Source: CAZFPA01 sp964520975
GTDB taxonomy: Bacteria > Bacillota > Negativicutes > Selenomonadales > Selenomonadaceae
Direction of reading: 5' to 3'
Assembly (NCBI GenBank): GCA_964520975.1
Contig: CAZFPA010000013.1
Span: 1 to 46,064, forward strand
DNA length: 46,064 nucleotides
Shown here: positions 25,739 through 34,674 of the stretch, one piece after another
How positions within the stretch are numbered: position 1 is the first letter of the stretch
Layout of the letters: each line of letters begins with the position of its first letter
Notes under the pieces: generated by a model
The model's database searches: none
Seen by the model: the letters and a program-made list of their open reading frames with translations, nothing else
Told to the model about the DNA's origin: nothing
Made by a program: the position numbers and the translations under genes

Positions 25739-26791
25739 TCAGTCCTGCCGATGGCCCTCATGCAGACGCACCAGCCACTTGGCAAGATACGGAAACACCA
25801 GCATGATAAAGAGGAGCCGCACAAGCTGATAGGCGGTCATCGTCGATATATCCGCGCCTACCGTCAGGGCAGTAATGCCCATCTCGGCCAGCCCGCCCGG
25901 CGCTGTGCTCAAAAAGGCTGTGGCAAAATCCACCTGCGTGAGCATAGCCACACCAAAGCCGGAAAGCAGTGACACGAGCAGTACAAATACAATGCCGCCA
26001 AACAGGCAGGGCCCCATACCATGATAATCCCGGATTTTAGCCAGGTCTATCGTTGAACCGATATAGGAGCCCACGCAGATCTGCGCGGCATAAATATAAT
26101 GGACCGGCACCATCGGTGCCACCTGCCCACCGGACAACAGCACATAAGCACCGGTGCTCAGGATAGGTCCCAGCAGGAACGCTGTAGGAAGGTGCAGCCA
26201 GCGCGCTGCGATCGCACCGCAGATGGCAACCGCCGCAAAGGTCAGGATCGTATCCAACGCGATCGGCATGGCCTCGGCCGCAGCCAGACCGCCTGTGCCA
26301 CCAGACGAAAACACGTGCATGGTCAGAAACGGCACGGTAAACACAACAGACAGCATGCGCAGTGTCTGCATGATGGTAATCGCTGTCGCATCGGCCTCCT
26401 TCATCTCAGCCGCCAGGATGACCATCTGAGACAAACCACCCGGTACACAGCCCAGAAGACAGCTGATGAGATTGATGCCGGTCCTGCGATACATGAGCCA
26501 GCCCGTAAACACTCCGGCGGCAATGGTCAGAAAGGTGGCCGCCAGCATGATGGGCAGCTGGGAGATGATGGCCTGCCCCGTTTCAAGCGTAAAAGGCCGC
26601 CCCATCGCGTAGCCCAGAACAATCAGGGCAATCTCCCGAACCCAGCGCGGCCAATACTGCTGCCGTCCTGTAACAAGCGCGGTAAGCGATACTGCCGCGA
26701 TAGGCCCCAGCGTCCAGGGCAGTGGCACATGGATAAAACTGAAAAGGCCCCCACCAACGAGGGCCAGAAAAAAGGTTCTTATTGCTGACAA
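25739..26791 (-). CDS. AbrB-family membrane protein (AmoA-like, ten-helix)
   Basis: This 350-residue inner-membrane protein has the AbrB duplication: two similar halves, each with a GP/GG-rich break (LPWTLGPIAAVSLTALVTG in the first, PTAFLLGPILSTGAYVL in the second), plus CVPGGLSQM and APGGLAEMG. The family is thought to transport or export small molecules; the substrate is unknown. The start is a TTG at 26791, with a GGGTG ribosome-binding sequence; there is no ATG until residue 64. It begins 15 bases after the RND pump stop with no terminator between, so it appears to be the third gene of the efflux operon. Confidence 0.82.
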   Translation of the reverse strand: MSAIRTFFLALVGGGLFSFIHVPLPWTLGPIAAVSLTALVTGRQQYWPRWVREIALIVLGYAMGRPFTLETGQAIISQLPIMLAATFLTIAAGVFTGWLMYRRTGINLISCLLGCVPGGLSQMVILAAEMKEADATAITIMQTLRMLSVVFTVPFLTMHVFSSGGTGGLAAAEAMPIALDTILTFAAVAICGAIAARWLHLPTAFLLGPILSTGAYVLLSGGQVAPMVPVHYIYAAQICVGSYIGSTIDLAKIRDYHGMGPCLFGGIVFVLLVSLLSGFGVAMLTQVDFATAFLSTAPGGLAEMGITALTVGADISTMTAYQLVRLLFIMLVFPYLAKWLVRLHEGHRQD

Positions 26792-26806
26792 ATCATAACA
26801 CCCGCC

Positions 26807-29800
26807 TCATCCTCGATGGAAAACATGCCGTACCCCGGCCCACCAGCTTGCCGGTGGATGCGCTTCAAAAAAGAGGAAAATAATAGGTATTATAATAAGC
26901 GTGAAAACCGTCGATGTCAAGAGGCCGCCAATGATGACCCATGCCATGCTCACGCGCGTCTCCGCCCCCTCGGTCATTGCCAGTGCAGTCGGCAGCATGC
27001 CGACCATCATCGTAATCGTCGTCATAAAAATCGGCTTGAGCCGGACCCGTCCGGCCTCGATGATTGCATCGAAGGCACTCATGCCGCGATCCATCAGCGT
27101 CAGTGTGTAATCCAGCAGCAGCGTACCATTCTTGGCTACGATGCCATCCATGACCAGAATGCCGATGAGCGAATAGAGATTGAGCGTATTCCTGGTGAGG
27201 AACAGCAGCAGTACCGAGCCAATGATGCCAAGCGGCAATGAAAACATGCGGATGAACGGCGTGATGGTCGACTCGTAAAGCACGGCCAGCAGCATGTAGA
27301 TGAGGATGAGTGCCAGCACCAGCGCTGAGAACAGCTGCCCAAAGGTCTCCCCCATCTGATCGGCCTGTCCACGGAACTTGTAGGTAATGCCATCCTCCAA
27401 TGGCTCCTTGGCCAGAGCCTTTTTAACATCCTGCATGACGTCGTTGAGCGGGCGGTTATTGAGATTTGCCCCGAGCACAATGGAGCGCTGCTTGTCCACG
27501 CGGCGGATGCTCACCGGGCCAGCCCCATATTTCAGCGACGCTACATCCCCCAGATACAGAATCTTGCCGCCGGCATTCACCGGTACCCGCGCTACATCCG
27601 AGGCCTTGAAGCCATCGGCGTTCCTGAAACGCACCATGATATCCGTATCCTGCCCGCCATTCAGCGCATCATTGGCCAGCGACCCGGCGGAAAGGCCGGA
27701 AATAGCGGAAGAAAAGGCTGTATCGACATCAGCCAGCGAGGTGCCATAGGCCTTGAGCCGGTCGCGGTCAACGGTAAGCTGGAGCTCCGGCAGCCCCTCC
27801 GTATAGGAGCTGTTCACATCCGTAACGCCCTGAATCTGCGTGGAAAGAAGCTTCTGCACTTTTTCCGAGGCCGCGACCAACGCTTTATTGTCATTGCCCC
27901 GCAGCTCGATCTGCAGCGCACCGCTGCCCCCGCGACCACCACCCCCGGAAATGCCGGCTACCGAGGTCTGTGTCTCCGATATACGCACATCAGCATCCTT
28001 CATGGTCGCCGCGTAGGCCCGAAGCTCATTCGTGACCTCCCAGATGGAGCGCTGCCGATCCTTGCGGCCGTACATCTGCACCTTGATACGTCCTTCATAG
28101 GCGGTCGTTCCTCCGGCATAGGTCAGATAGTATTTGATTTCCGGAATCGTCCGCAGTTTGTCCTCGATCTGCATCATGACCTGGTTCGTCTGCTCCGCCG
28201 ATTTTCCTACCGGCAGATCCACCATGATCTGAAAGCTTCCTTCATCGGTCTGCGGCATATACTCCGAACCGACCAGGCCCAGCGGTATCATCGAAACCAC
28301 CGCTAAAAACACTGCCAGTCCGGAAAGGATGAGCCGGCGGCGGTGCTGCAGGCTCCAGCGCAGAATTTTTTCATAAACATCCACTGCCCGCAGCTCGATC
28401 CGATCCATGAAATCCCACAACGGACGATGCGTAGGATGCCAGCCGCCCTTGAAAAACCGCGATGCGAGCATCGGTGTAAGCGTAAAGGACACAAAGAGTG
28501 AGAACATGCCCGCAAATACGATGGTCAGCCCGAACTGCCGGAAAAACTGTCCCGTCATGCCGGTCATGAACGCAATCGGCATGAATACCGCCGCATCACA
28601 AAGCGTGATGGCAATAGCGGCCATGCCGATTTCCATGCGGCCGTTTTCCGCTGCCGTCATGGAATCCTCGCCCATCTGAAGATGGCGGGCAATATTTTCC
28701 AGAACAACAATGGAATCATCCACCAGGATGCCCACGCAGAGCGTCATGCCCATGAGCGACATCATATTGAAGGTGAACCCCGCCGCGTACATGACAAAAA
28801 ACGTGGCGATGAGCGAGGTCGGTATCGCGATCATGACCGCTGCCGTCGAACGCCAGCCGCGCAGGAAAAGGAACAGCACCAGCCCCGTCGTGATGAGACC
28901 TTCGACGAGTGTCCCGAGTGTATTGTGCAGCGAGGTGCTCACGTATTCCGCATCGTTGCTGACCACCGTGAATTCATAGTCCGGGTAGTCCTTCTGCAGC
29001 TTCTGCACACTCTGCAGAATATTCGCCGCCGTCTCGACGACATTGGCGTCGCTGTTCTTGTAGATCATCATCGTGACAGCGTCCTTGCCGTTGACCCGGC
29101 CATAACGGTTCACCCGCGCATCCTGCTCCCGCACGGTAGCGACCGCGGTCAGGGGGATATTCTGATTGTCGGTATTCTTCACGACAACCTTTTCAATATC
29201 CGCGGCTTTCTCGTACTGCGCAATGACGCGCACATCCGATTTTGTCGTCTCCGTATAGACGGAGCCCGACGGCAGCAGCTGATTCTCCGCCTTCACTGCC
29301 GCCACGATTTTAGCCAGCGTCAGCTTATAGGCCGCCATTTTGTCCTTATCGACCTCGATGGCGATTTCCTTGTCCCGCCCGCCATGCAGTTCGACTTCAG
29401 AGACACCGCCCGCCTGCTGGATCACGTCCTGGAAGGTATTTTCCGTCTTGGAATAGATCGTCGAGAGCGGTTCTTTCGATGTGACCGCGAGCTCAACAAT
29501 CGGCGAGGCATTCATGTCCCGCTTGATGACAACCGGATCATCCGCCTCTGTCGGCAGCTTGTTCTTGATGGCTTCTACCTTTTTCGTCGCATCTATAGCC
29601 GCCATATCCGCATTGGCGGAGAATTCGAGCTCCAGGCCGATACGCGCCTGTTCATAGCTCGCCGTCGTGGTCATCTTCTTCACATGGGAAACTGAGGAAA
29701 GCGCGTCCTCGATTGGCTTGGCAATCTGCTGCTCCACCGAATCCGCACTGGCTCCCGGATATTTTACAGTGACAGTGACATACGGCGTATTGAGGGCCGG

Positions 29801-29911
29801 CAACAGCTCCACCCCGATATGATAATAGCTGTAGATACCCAGCACGACACAGAACGCCACGATCATCGAGATACCGACCGGGCGCTTGATGGAAAACCGC
29901 GTGATATTCAT
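26807..29911 (-). CDS. RND efflux pump, AcrB/HAE1 family
   Basis: This 1034-residue protein is the inner-membrane proton-driven pump of a tripartite efflux system. It opens MNITRFSIKRPVGISMIVAF and has the porter-domain start GVELLPALNTPYVTVTVKYPGAS, helix 4 GILVDDSIVVLENI with the proton-relay Asp pair, and the duplicated second half (LIGILVMDGIVAKNGTLL). A glycine-rich insert (SGGGGRGGSG) lies in the second periplasmic loop. It overlaps the adaptor gene by 4 bases and is followed by the AbrB-like gene. No TolC-type outer-membrane channel is in the window, so it must be encoded elsewhere. It implies a diderm envelope. Confidence 0.95.
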   Translation of the reverse strand: MNITRFSIKRPVGISMIVAFCVVLGIYSYYHIGVELLPALNTPYVTVTVKYPGASADSVEQQIAKPIEDALSSVSHVKKMTTTASYEQARIGLELEFSANADMAAIDATKKVEAIKNKLPTEADDPVVIKRDMNASPIVELAVTSKEPLSTIYSKTENTFQDVIQQAGGVSEVELHGGRDKEIAIEVDKDKMAAYKLTLAKIVAAVKAENQLLPSGSVYTETTKSDVRVIAQYEKAADIEKVVVKNTDNQNIPLTAVATVREQDARVNRYGRVNGKDAVTMMIYKNSDANVVETAANILQSVQKLQKDYPDYEFTVVSNDAEYVSTSLHNTLGTLVEGLITTGLVLFLFLRGWRSTAAVMIAIPTSLIATFFVMYAAGFTFNMMSLMGMTLCVGILVDDSIVVLENIARHLQMGEDSMTAAENGRMEIGMAAIAITLCDAAVFMPIAFMTGMTGQFFRQFGLTIVFAGMFSLFVSFTLTPMLASRFFKGGWHPTHRPLWDFMDRIELRAVDVYEKILRWSLQHRRRLILSGLAVFLAVVSMIPLGLVGSEYMPQTDEGSFQIMVDLPVGKSAEQTNQVMMQIEDKLRTIPEIKYYLTYAGGTTAYEGRIKVQMYGRKDRQRSIWEVTNELRAYAATMKDADVRISETQTSVAGISGGGGRGGSGALQIELRGNDNKALVAASEKVQKLLSTQIQGVTDVNSSYTEGLPELQLTVDRDRLKAYGTSLADVDTAFSSAISGLSAGSLANDALNGGQDTDIMVRFRNADGFKASDVARVPVNAGGKILYLGDVASLKYGAGPVSIRRVDKQRSIVLGANLNNRPLNDVMQDVKKALAKEPLEDGITYKFRGQADQMGETFGQLFSALVLALILIYMLLAVLYESTITPFIRMFSLPLGIIGSVLLLFLTRNTLNLYSLIGILVMDGIVAKNGTLLLDYTLTLMDRGMSAFDAIIEAGRVRLKPIFMTTITMMVGMLPTALAMTEGAETRVSMAWVIIGGLLTSTVFTLIIIPIIFLFFEAHPPASWWAGVRHVFHRG

Positions 29912-31155
29912 GAAGCAGCCTCCGTCGTATCGACCGTCATGCCATCCTTCAGGCGATCCTGATTCGAAAGGGCTACAACATCCCCATCCGCCAGGCCGCT
30001 GATGATTTCCTCCTGGGTATCATTGAGCAGACCGATCCTGACATCCCGTTCCTCTACCGTCTGATCGGGCCGTACCACAAAAACCGTCACCCGGCCATTT
30101 TTATTGATGACCGCCTCTTTCGGCACAAAGAGTGTCTGCGGGCGCTGCAGGATATCAATCTGCGAACGCGCAAACAGTCCGGCCTTGATAGCCGACTTAT
30201 CCTCATCGAGTGAAATGCGCACCGTATAGGTCTTGGCTGAATCGTCCATCGCAGGACTCACATAGACAAGTTTGCCCGTATAGCTCTGTCCGAGCGCATC
30301 GATGGTCACATCGACATCCATACCGGTTTCGAGCACCGCCGCATCATTTTCCGACAGGGAGCAATCCACGTAGACATGGCTGTTGTCAACGAGCTCAAAC
30401 ACCTTTGTGCCCGCGGCCGCCAGGGCTCCGACCTCAGCCGCCCGATAACCGATGACACCATCCCGCGGCGCAATGAGGTACATATCCTCACGCTGCTTTT
30501 CCAGCCCTTTGGCCGCATAGCTGTTCTTATCAGCAGTATACTGCTTGGAGGCTACGCTGGCCGGCATCGAGGAACCATCCGACTGGTTATCCAGCGCCTC
30601 ATAGGCCGCCTTGCTCGTCATGTATTCCTCCTTGACGCTGTCCAGCGTTTCCTGCGAGATAGCCCCAATGGAAAACAGATACGCATTCCGCTCATACTTC
30701 ATACGTTCGATTTCATAGGCATTCTGCGTCTTGATATAATTTGCGTTATAGGTAGCCTCCGCCTCTACAGCATCAGCGGCCGCCGCCTGTGCCGCGGCCT
30801 GGTTCTGCCGGATTGACCAGTCAAGGTCTCCGGTATCCTGTACCATCAGCACGTCCCCAGCCTTCACATGATCTCCAAGCTTGGCCTGCACAGCAGTGAT
30901 GCGACCACTGTATTTGGGTGCCAGGGTAATATGTGCGTCCGCTACAGTCTGGCCGGACAGCGCGATATGCCGCATCATATCCGCCCGTTCCACCTTGTAG
31001 ACCTCGACCAGCGGATTTCCCTTCTCCATATTGACCTTGTCCTTTTTCCCCGTCTGTCCCGTATAGATATAGACCATGCAGGCCAGCAGTACCAGACATA
31101 TCCCGCCCGCAATATACATATCCCGTCGCTTCAATTCTGAAAATCTGTGTCGCAT
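29908..31155 (-). CDS. RND periplasmic adaptor (membrane fusion protein)
   Basis: This 415-residue adaptor links the RND pump to the outer-membrane channel. It has a signal anchor (about residues 13-31), the lipoyl half-motifs (ALSGQTVADAHITLAPKYSGRI and LIAPRDGVIGYRAAEVGALA) flanking an alpha-hairpin (about 115-195), a beta-barrel and a C-terminal membrane-proximal domain (VFVVRPDQTVEERDVRIGL). The ATG at 31155 is chosen because AGGAGGG lies 6 bases upstream; the ATG at 31176 has no such site. It is the first gene of the efflux operon. Confidence 0.93.
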   Translation of the reverse strand: MRHRFSELKRRDMYIAGGICLVLLACMVYIYTGQTGKKDKVNMEKGNPLVEVYKVERADMMRHIALSGQTVADAHITLAPKYSGRITAVQAKLGDHVKAGDVLMVQDTGDLDWSIRQNQAAAQAAAADAVEAEATYNANYIKTQNAYEIERMKYERNAYLFSIGAISQETLDSVKEEYMTSKAAYEALDNQSDGSSMPASVASKQYTADKNSYAAKGLEKQREDMYLIAPRDGVIGYRAAEVGALAAAGTKVFELVDNSHVYVDCSLSENDAAVLETGMDVDVTIDALGQSYTGKLVYVSPAMDDSAKTYTVRISLDEDKSAIKAGLFARSQIDILQRPQTLFVPKEAVINKNGRVTVFVVRPDQTVEERDVRIGLLNDTQEEIISGLADGDVVALSNQDRLKDGMTVDTTEAAS

Positions 31156-31493
31156 CCTTTGCCCTCCTGAAATCATTGCTTCCTGTCAGCTGAAAACCAT
31201 TTTATGCCAGTACAGCGTCCCCATGGACCACTTTCTAAAATACCGTTATAACGCGGAACAAAATATCCTCCACCGCTGCAGGCAGCGGGCGCAAACGGAA
31301 ATAACCGGCAGTGAATGATATCTCCCAACTCGCTGCAACGCGGATTAGAAGAATTTCGCGTTGCAGAATTTTGAACAATAGCGTTATAATGATGGTTATA
31401 GAATATATATTAATGCAAAATGAGAAATTTAACCATGTAAACTGGTAAATTTAATACATTTTTAATCTTTAGCCTAAAACAGGAGCAGCGCTT
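31156..31493. other. Regulatory intergenic region between the efflux operon and the SGNH gene
   Basis: This 338-base gap separates two divergent genes and holds no credible ORF. It contains the palindrome CGTTATAACG (31244-31253), a perfect 7-bp hairpin CCGCTGC-AG-GCAGCGG (31273-31288), a 10-bp inverted repeat at 31333-31366 and the plus-strand promoter at 31361-31390. The efflux operon promoter is not clear; a TATAAC on the minus strand lies within the CGTTATAACG palindrome. Confidence 0.6.
31333..31390 (+). promoter_or_regulatory. Promoter with large inverted repeat upstream of the SGNH hydrolase
   Basis: CTGCAACGCG (31333-31342) and CGCGTTGCAG (31357-31366) are perfect 10-base complements 14 bases apart. 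The right arm contains the -35 TTGCAG (31361-31366), and TATAAT follows at 31385-31390 after 18 bases. The placement is that of a repressor operator. The block from 31355 on is nearly repeated at 37261 in front of the DUF4931 gene. From 31384, TTATAATGATGGTTA matches 12 of 15 positions of the PerR box TTATAATNATTATAA. Confidence 0.6.
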
Positions 31494-32834
31494 ATGAAAA
31501 CACATGCAAAATCCATCCGGCTTTGTTTTTCCCTGTGCTTCCTACTGGCAGTGAATCTCTTCTTTTCACATCCATTGCCGGCAGATGCTTCTTTAAACGA
31601 GCCGGCCCCTGAGCATCTGACCTGGAGCAGCCCGGAATCACCTCTTTCCTTCTCCCCGCTGCTCGAATGGGATCGCAATACGCAGGCAGTCGCCTATGAA
31701 ATCGAGTTCTTTGACCATGCGCCAGAGAATCTTCCGCACAATGAAATTTCTGAGGATGCCATCTTTCGCACGACGCAGGTCTATACCAACGCATACAATC
31801 CGCCCCTGGCGTCCTTTGCCGGAGAGTTGCTCGGCGTTTCTCCGCTTTATTGGCGTGTGCGCGCTCTTGGCATGAATACAGTGCCCATCAGCCCTTTCAG
31901 CGACACTGCACCGCTGTTCACCGCGGCCGGCCTGCCAGGCATGACCGCCCCTATCCTCGAGCCTATCGACACGCATGCCTATGGTGGCCGGCTGCTGTAT
32001 CCCGTTTACAGCTGGACTCCCATCAACGGTGCAGCGAGCTTCGAAACGGATCTCTTTGCTGCCGACCCGGAGGAAAATGAGGATCTGCAGCCGCTCGCCG
32101 TGCTGTACACAAATTTTTCTGAAATCTATGATCCCTATCCCCGCTATGCGGATACCCCCTTCTATTGGCGGGTACGGGCCCTGGACAGTGCCGGCCAGCA
32201 GATGGGACAGTGGTCGTCGGTAGCCAGCTTTACCAACGCGCCTGCTAAGGCCCCGGAAATCGCAGTATTCGGCGACAGCATCAGCCACGGTGGCGGACAC
32301 ATCTCTTATGGACCCGAGGATTTGGAATTCAGCTGGCTCCACTACCTCGATTTTCCAACTATGAATCTCTCCCAGAGCGGCGATACCAGCGAAATGATGG
32401 TGCAGCGCTTCGAGGCGGATGTACTGCCTTTCCATCCTCATTACCTCCTGATCATGGGCGGCAGCAACAGCTTGCGCGCCGGTGTTCCAGCCGAAGATGT
32501 CATCCACGACCTGGAGAGCATCCGGCAAAAATGTCTGGAAAACAGCATCAAGCCCATTTTGCTCACGCTTCCCCCCATCAATCCTGACAATATCCAACGG
32601 GCATTTGACGAACCTACTGCTGAAGACTGGCCAACAGCCTTCGCACAGGTCAATGAATATATTCTCACACGGGTATCCATTGATACCGGGGCGGCAATCC
32701 CCGCCCCGGACGGACTGCTTCCTACCGAATACGGTCTGGACGGACTCCATCCGGACCCCAGCGGCAAGGTGCTCATGGCCCGGGCTGTCAACGCCGCCTG
32801 GCCAGAGATTTCCCAGGCAGCAGACCAGCAATAA
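31494..32834 (+). CDS. Secreted SGNH/GDSL hydrolase with two FN3-like modules
   Basis: The 446-residue protein starts with a signal peptide (about 1-33, ending near PADA). Two fibronectin-III-like modules follow, each closing with YWRVRAL (about residues 118-124 and 222-228), then an SGNH hydrolase domain from about 255. This domain shows block I VFGDSIS (catalytic Ser), block III MGGSNSL in place of GxND, and block V DGLHPD (catalytic Asp/His). Such enzymes remove acyl or acetyl groups from lipids or polysaccharides; the substrate is unknown. AGGAG lies 8 bases before the ATG. It may share a transcript with the flavodiiron gene 40 bases downstream. Confidence 0.85.
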   Translation: MKTHAKSIRLCFSLCFLLAVNLFFSHPLPADASLNEPAPEHLTWSSPESPLSFSPLLEWDRNTQAVAYEIEFFDHAPENLPHNEISEDAIFRTTQVYTNAYNPPLASFAGELLGVSPLYWRVRALGMNTVPISPFSDTAPLFTAAGLPGMTAPILEPIDTHAYGGRLLYPVYSWTPINGAASFETDLFAADPEENEDLQPLAVLYTNFSEIYDPYPRYADTPFYWRVRALDSAGQQMGQWSSVASFTNAPAKAPEIAVFGDSISHGGGHISYGPEDLEFSWLHYLDFPTMNLSQSGDTSEMMVQRFEADVLPFHPHYLLIMGGSNSLRAGVPAEDVIHDLESIRQKCLENSIKPILLTLPPINPDNIQRAFDEPTAEDWPTAFAQVNEYILTRVSIDTGAAIPAPDGLLPTEYGLDGLHPDPSGKVLMARAVNAAWPEISQAADQQ

Positions 32835-32874
32835 AGATACCTGATCACTTCCATCATCGAAAGGCGGTTGTTAT

Positions 32875-34035
32875 ATGCAAGCCATTGAAATCAAACCCGA
32901 TATTTACTGGGTAGGGGCCATCGACTGGTCCATGCGCAGCTTCCACGGCTACCAGACCGGTCGCGGCTCCACCTATAATGCCTATCTCATCCTGGATGAA
33001 AAAATCACCCTGATTGATACGGTAAAGGAACCCTTCCGCAAGGAAATGCTGGCCCGCATTGCGAGCATCATCGATCCGGCCCGCATTGACTACATCGTAT
33101 CCAGCCATGTAGAACCGGACCATTCCGGCAGCATTCCTTTTCTCATGCAGTACTGCCCCCAGGCAAAGATCATCACCAGCCTGCCCAATGGCCTCAAGGG
33201 ACTCAAGGCGCATTACGGTGACTATCCTTACCAGGGCGTCAAAGCCGGCGACAGCCTGCATATCGGCAAACGCACATTGCAGTTTGTCCCGACGCCCATG
33301 CTGCACTGGCCGGACAGCATGGTTACCTATTGTCCTGAGGAGACACTGCTTTTCTCCAACGATGCCTTTGGCCAGCATTTTGCTTCGACCGGTCGCTTCG
33401 ACGATGAAAACGATGTCCCTACCGTATTCTGGGAGGCCCGGAAATACTATGCCAACATCCTCATGCTGTATGGCCGCCAGGCACAGACAGCACTCGCCGC
33501 ACTGGCGGGTCTCGATATCCGCATGATCGCAACCGGTCACGGAATCATCTGGCGCTCCCATATCCCGGAAATTTTGGCCGCCTATCAGAAATGGAGTACC
33601 GGCGAGCTTGAGGAAAAGGCCGTCGTGGTATTCGACAGCATGTGGCATTCCACGGAAACCATGGCGGTCACGATTACAGAGGCTTTTGCCGTCCGCGGGA
33701 TTCCGGCCGTGTATTACGATCTCAAGGTCAACCACATGTCCGATATCGTCGTCGATATCCTGACCAGCAAATACCTGGCCGTCGGCTCCCCGACGATCAA
33801 TAATCAGATGATGCCCAGCGTAGCCGGCTTCCTCTGCTATCTCAAGGGGCTTGCCCCCAAGGGACGGCAGGCCTTTGCGTTCGGCTCCTTCGGCTGGGGC
33901 GGCCAAAGCATTGCCCAGATCGAAGATGAACTTCGCGCCGCCGGCTGCGAAATCTGTCTGGACAAACTGCGTATTTCCAATGTTCCTTCGTCAGAGCAGC
34001 TGCAGGAAATTACTGAAAAAATTCAGCAGCTCTAA
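32875..34035 (+). CDS. A-type flavodiiron protein (oxygen/NO reductase)
   Basis: Flavodiiron proteins reduce O2 or NO to protect anaerobes. The 386-residue protein has an N-terminal metallo-beta-lactamase domain with the diiron ligands HVEPDH (about 80-85), His in MLHWPD, Asp in LFSNDAFG and His in ATGHGIIW. The C-terminal flavodoxin domain (about 250-386) has the FMN loop DSMWHSTETMA. It lacks a fused rubredoxin, so an external electron donor is needed. The ATG follows AAAGGCGG. Its position behind the SGNH gene and its possible PerR-like promoter suggest oxidative-stress control, which is an inference. Confidence 0.93.
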   Translation: MQAIEIKPDIYWVGAIDWSMRSFHGYQTGRGSTYNAYLILDEKITLIDTVKEPFRKEMLARIASIIDPARIDYIVSSHVEPDHSGSIPFLMQYCPQAKIITSLPNGLKGLKAHYGDYPYQGVKAGDSLHIGKRTLQFVPTPMLHWPDSMVTYCPEETLLFSNDAFGQHFASTGRFDDENDVPTVFWEARKYYANILMLYGRQAQTALAALAGLDIRMIATGHGIIWRSHIPEILAAYQKWSTGELEEKAVVVFDSMWHSTETMAVTITEAFAVRGIPAVYYDLKVNHMSDIVVDILTSKYLAVGSPTINNQMMPSVAGFLCYLKGLAPKGRQAFAFGSFGWGGQSIAQIEDELRAAGCEICLDKLRISNVPSSEQLQEITEKIQQL

Positions 34036-34134
34036 TATAAGGAAGTTCCCATGAACCCCGCACCACCCAACCGGAACCTTTCCGTCTGGCTGCGCTGCTC
34101 ATTTGTACTTCCACACAAAAAAGGAGTCTTACTC

Positions 34135-34572
34135 ATGAAAAAAATTGTTTTACTGCTTGCCGCACTGTTTACCCTGGCTTTATCGACAACAGCCTTTGCT
34201 GCTGCCCAGGATAACGGAACGGTTCTGAACGCCGAGGATACCGCCGCCACGAAGCTCGTTGAAACCCTGCTCAACAACGGCAGCCTCAGCACGGTACAGG
34301 ATCTTTTCCATCCTGAATTTAAGAAGAACGTCACGGAAGCAAATTTCCAGGCCCTGCAGAAGGATATCTCCGAGAAGCTCGGCACAGTAAAGGGTTCCCG
34401 CCTGGCCCTTTGGGAAAGAAGAGATAAGAGCGACGCCGTTTTCTATCTCATGAGCTTCAGTAAGGAAAATACGGTTCGTTGTGCTGTCATCTTCGATGAT
34501 AAAAATCAGATTGTGAACTTCGCACTCACTCCGATCCATCCGGAAGAAAAGAAGGATGGCGCAGCTAAATAA
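34135..34572 (+). CDS. Small secreted protein, DUF3887-like
   Basis: This 145-residue protein has a clear signal peptide (MKKIVLLLAALFTLALSTTAFAA, cut near residue 22). A small alpha/beta domain follows (TKLVETLLNNGSLSTVQDLF, then GTVKGSRLALWERR and VRCAVIFDDKNQIVNFALTP), resembling DUF3887 proteins of the NTF2-like type. No catalytic motif is seen; the role is unknown. AAGGAG lies 8 bases before the ATG. It sits 99 bases after the flavodiiron gene and has its own strong terminator. Confidence 0.75.
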   Translation: MKKIVLLLAALFTLALSTTAFAAAQDNGTVLNAEDTAATKLVETLLNNGSLSTVQDLFHPEFKKNVTEANFQALQKDISEKLGTVKGSRLALWERRDKSDAVFYLMSFSKENTVRCAVIFDDKNQIVNFALTPIHPEEKKDGAAK

Positions 34573-34583
34573 GCCGGCCGTTA

Positions 34584-34628
34584 AAAAATAGGAAAAGCCC
34601 CGTTGTATGGGACTTTTCCTATTTTTTT
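34584..34628 (+). terminator. Terminator of the DUF3887-like gene
   Basis: AATAGGAAAAG-c-CCC pairs with GGG-a-CTTTTCCTATT around a short loop, followed by a run of T. Confidence 0.9.
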
Positions 34629-34637
34629 GCACAAATA

Positions 34638-34674
34638 AAAAACATTCCACAGACATCCTGCGGAATGTTTTTTT
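34638..34674 (-). terminator. Terminator of the lipid-kinase gene
   Basis: AAACATTCC and GGAATGTTT form a 9-bp stem with an inner CAG/CTG pair. It has A and T runs on both sides, so it can act in both directions. It touches the stop codon of the lipid-kinase gene on the minus strand. Confidence 0.8.
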
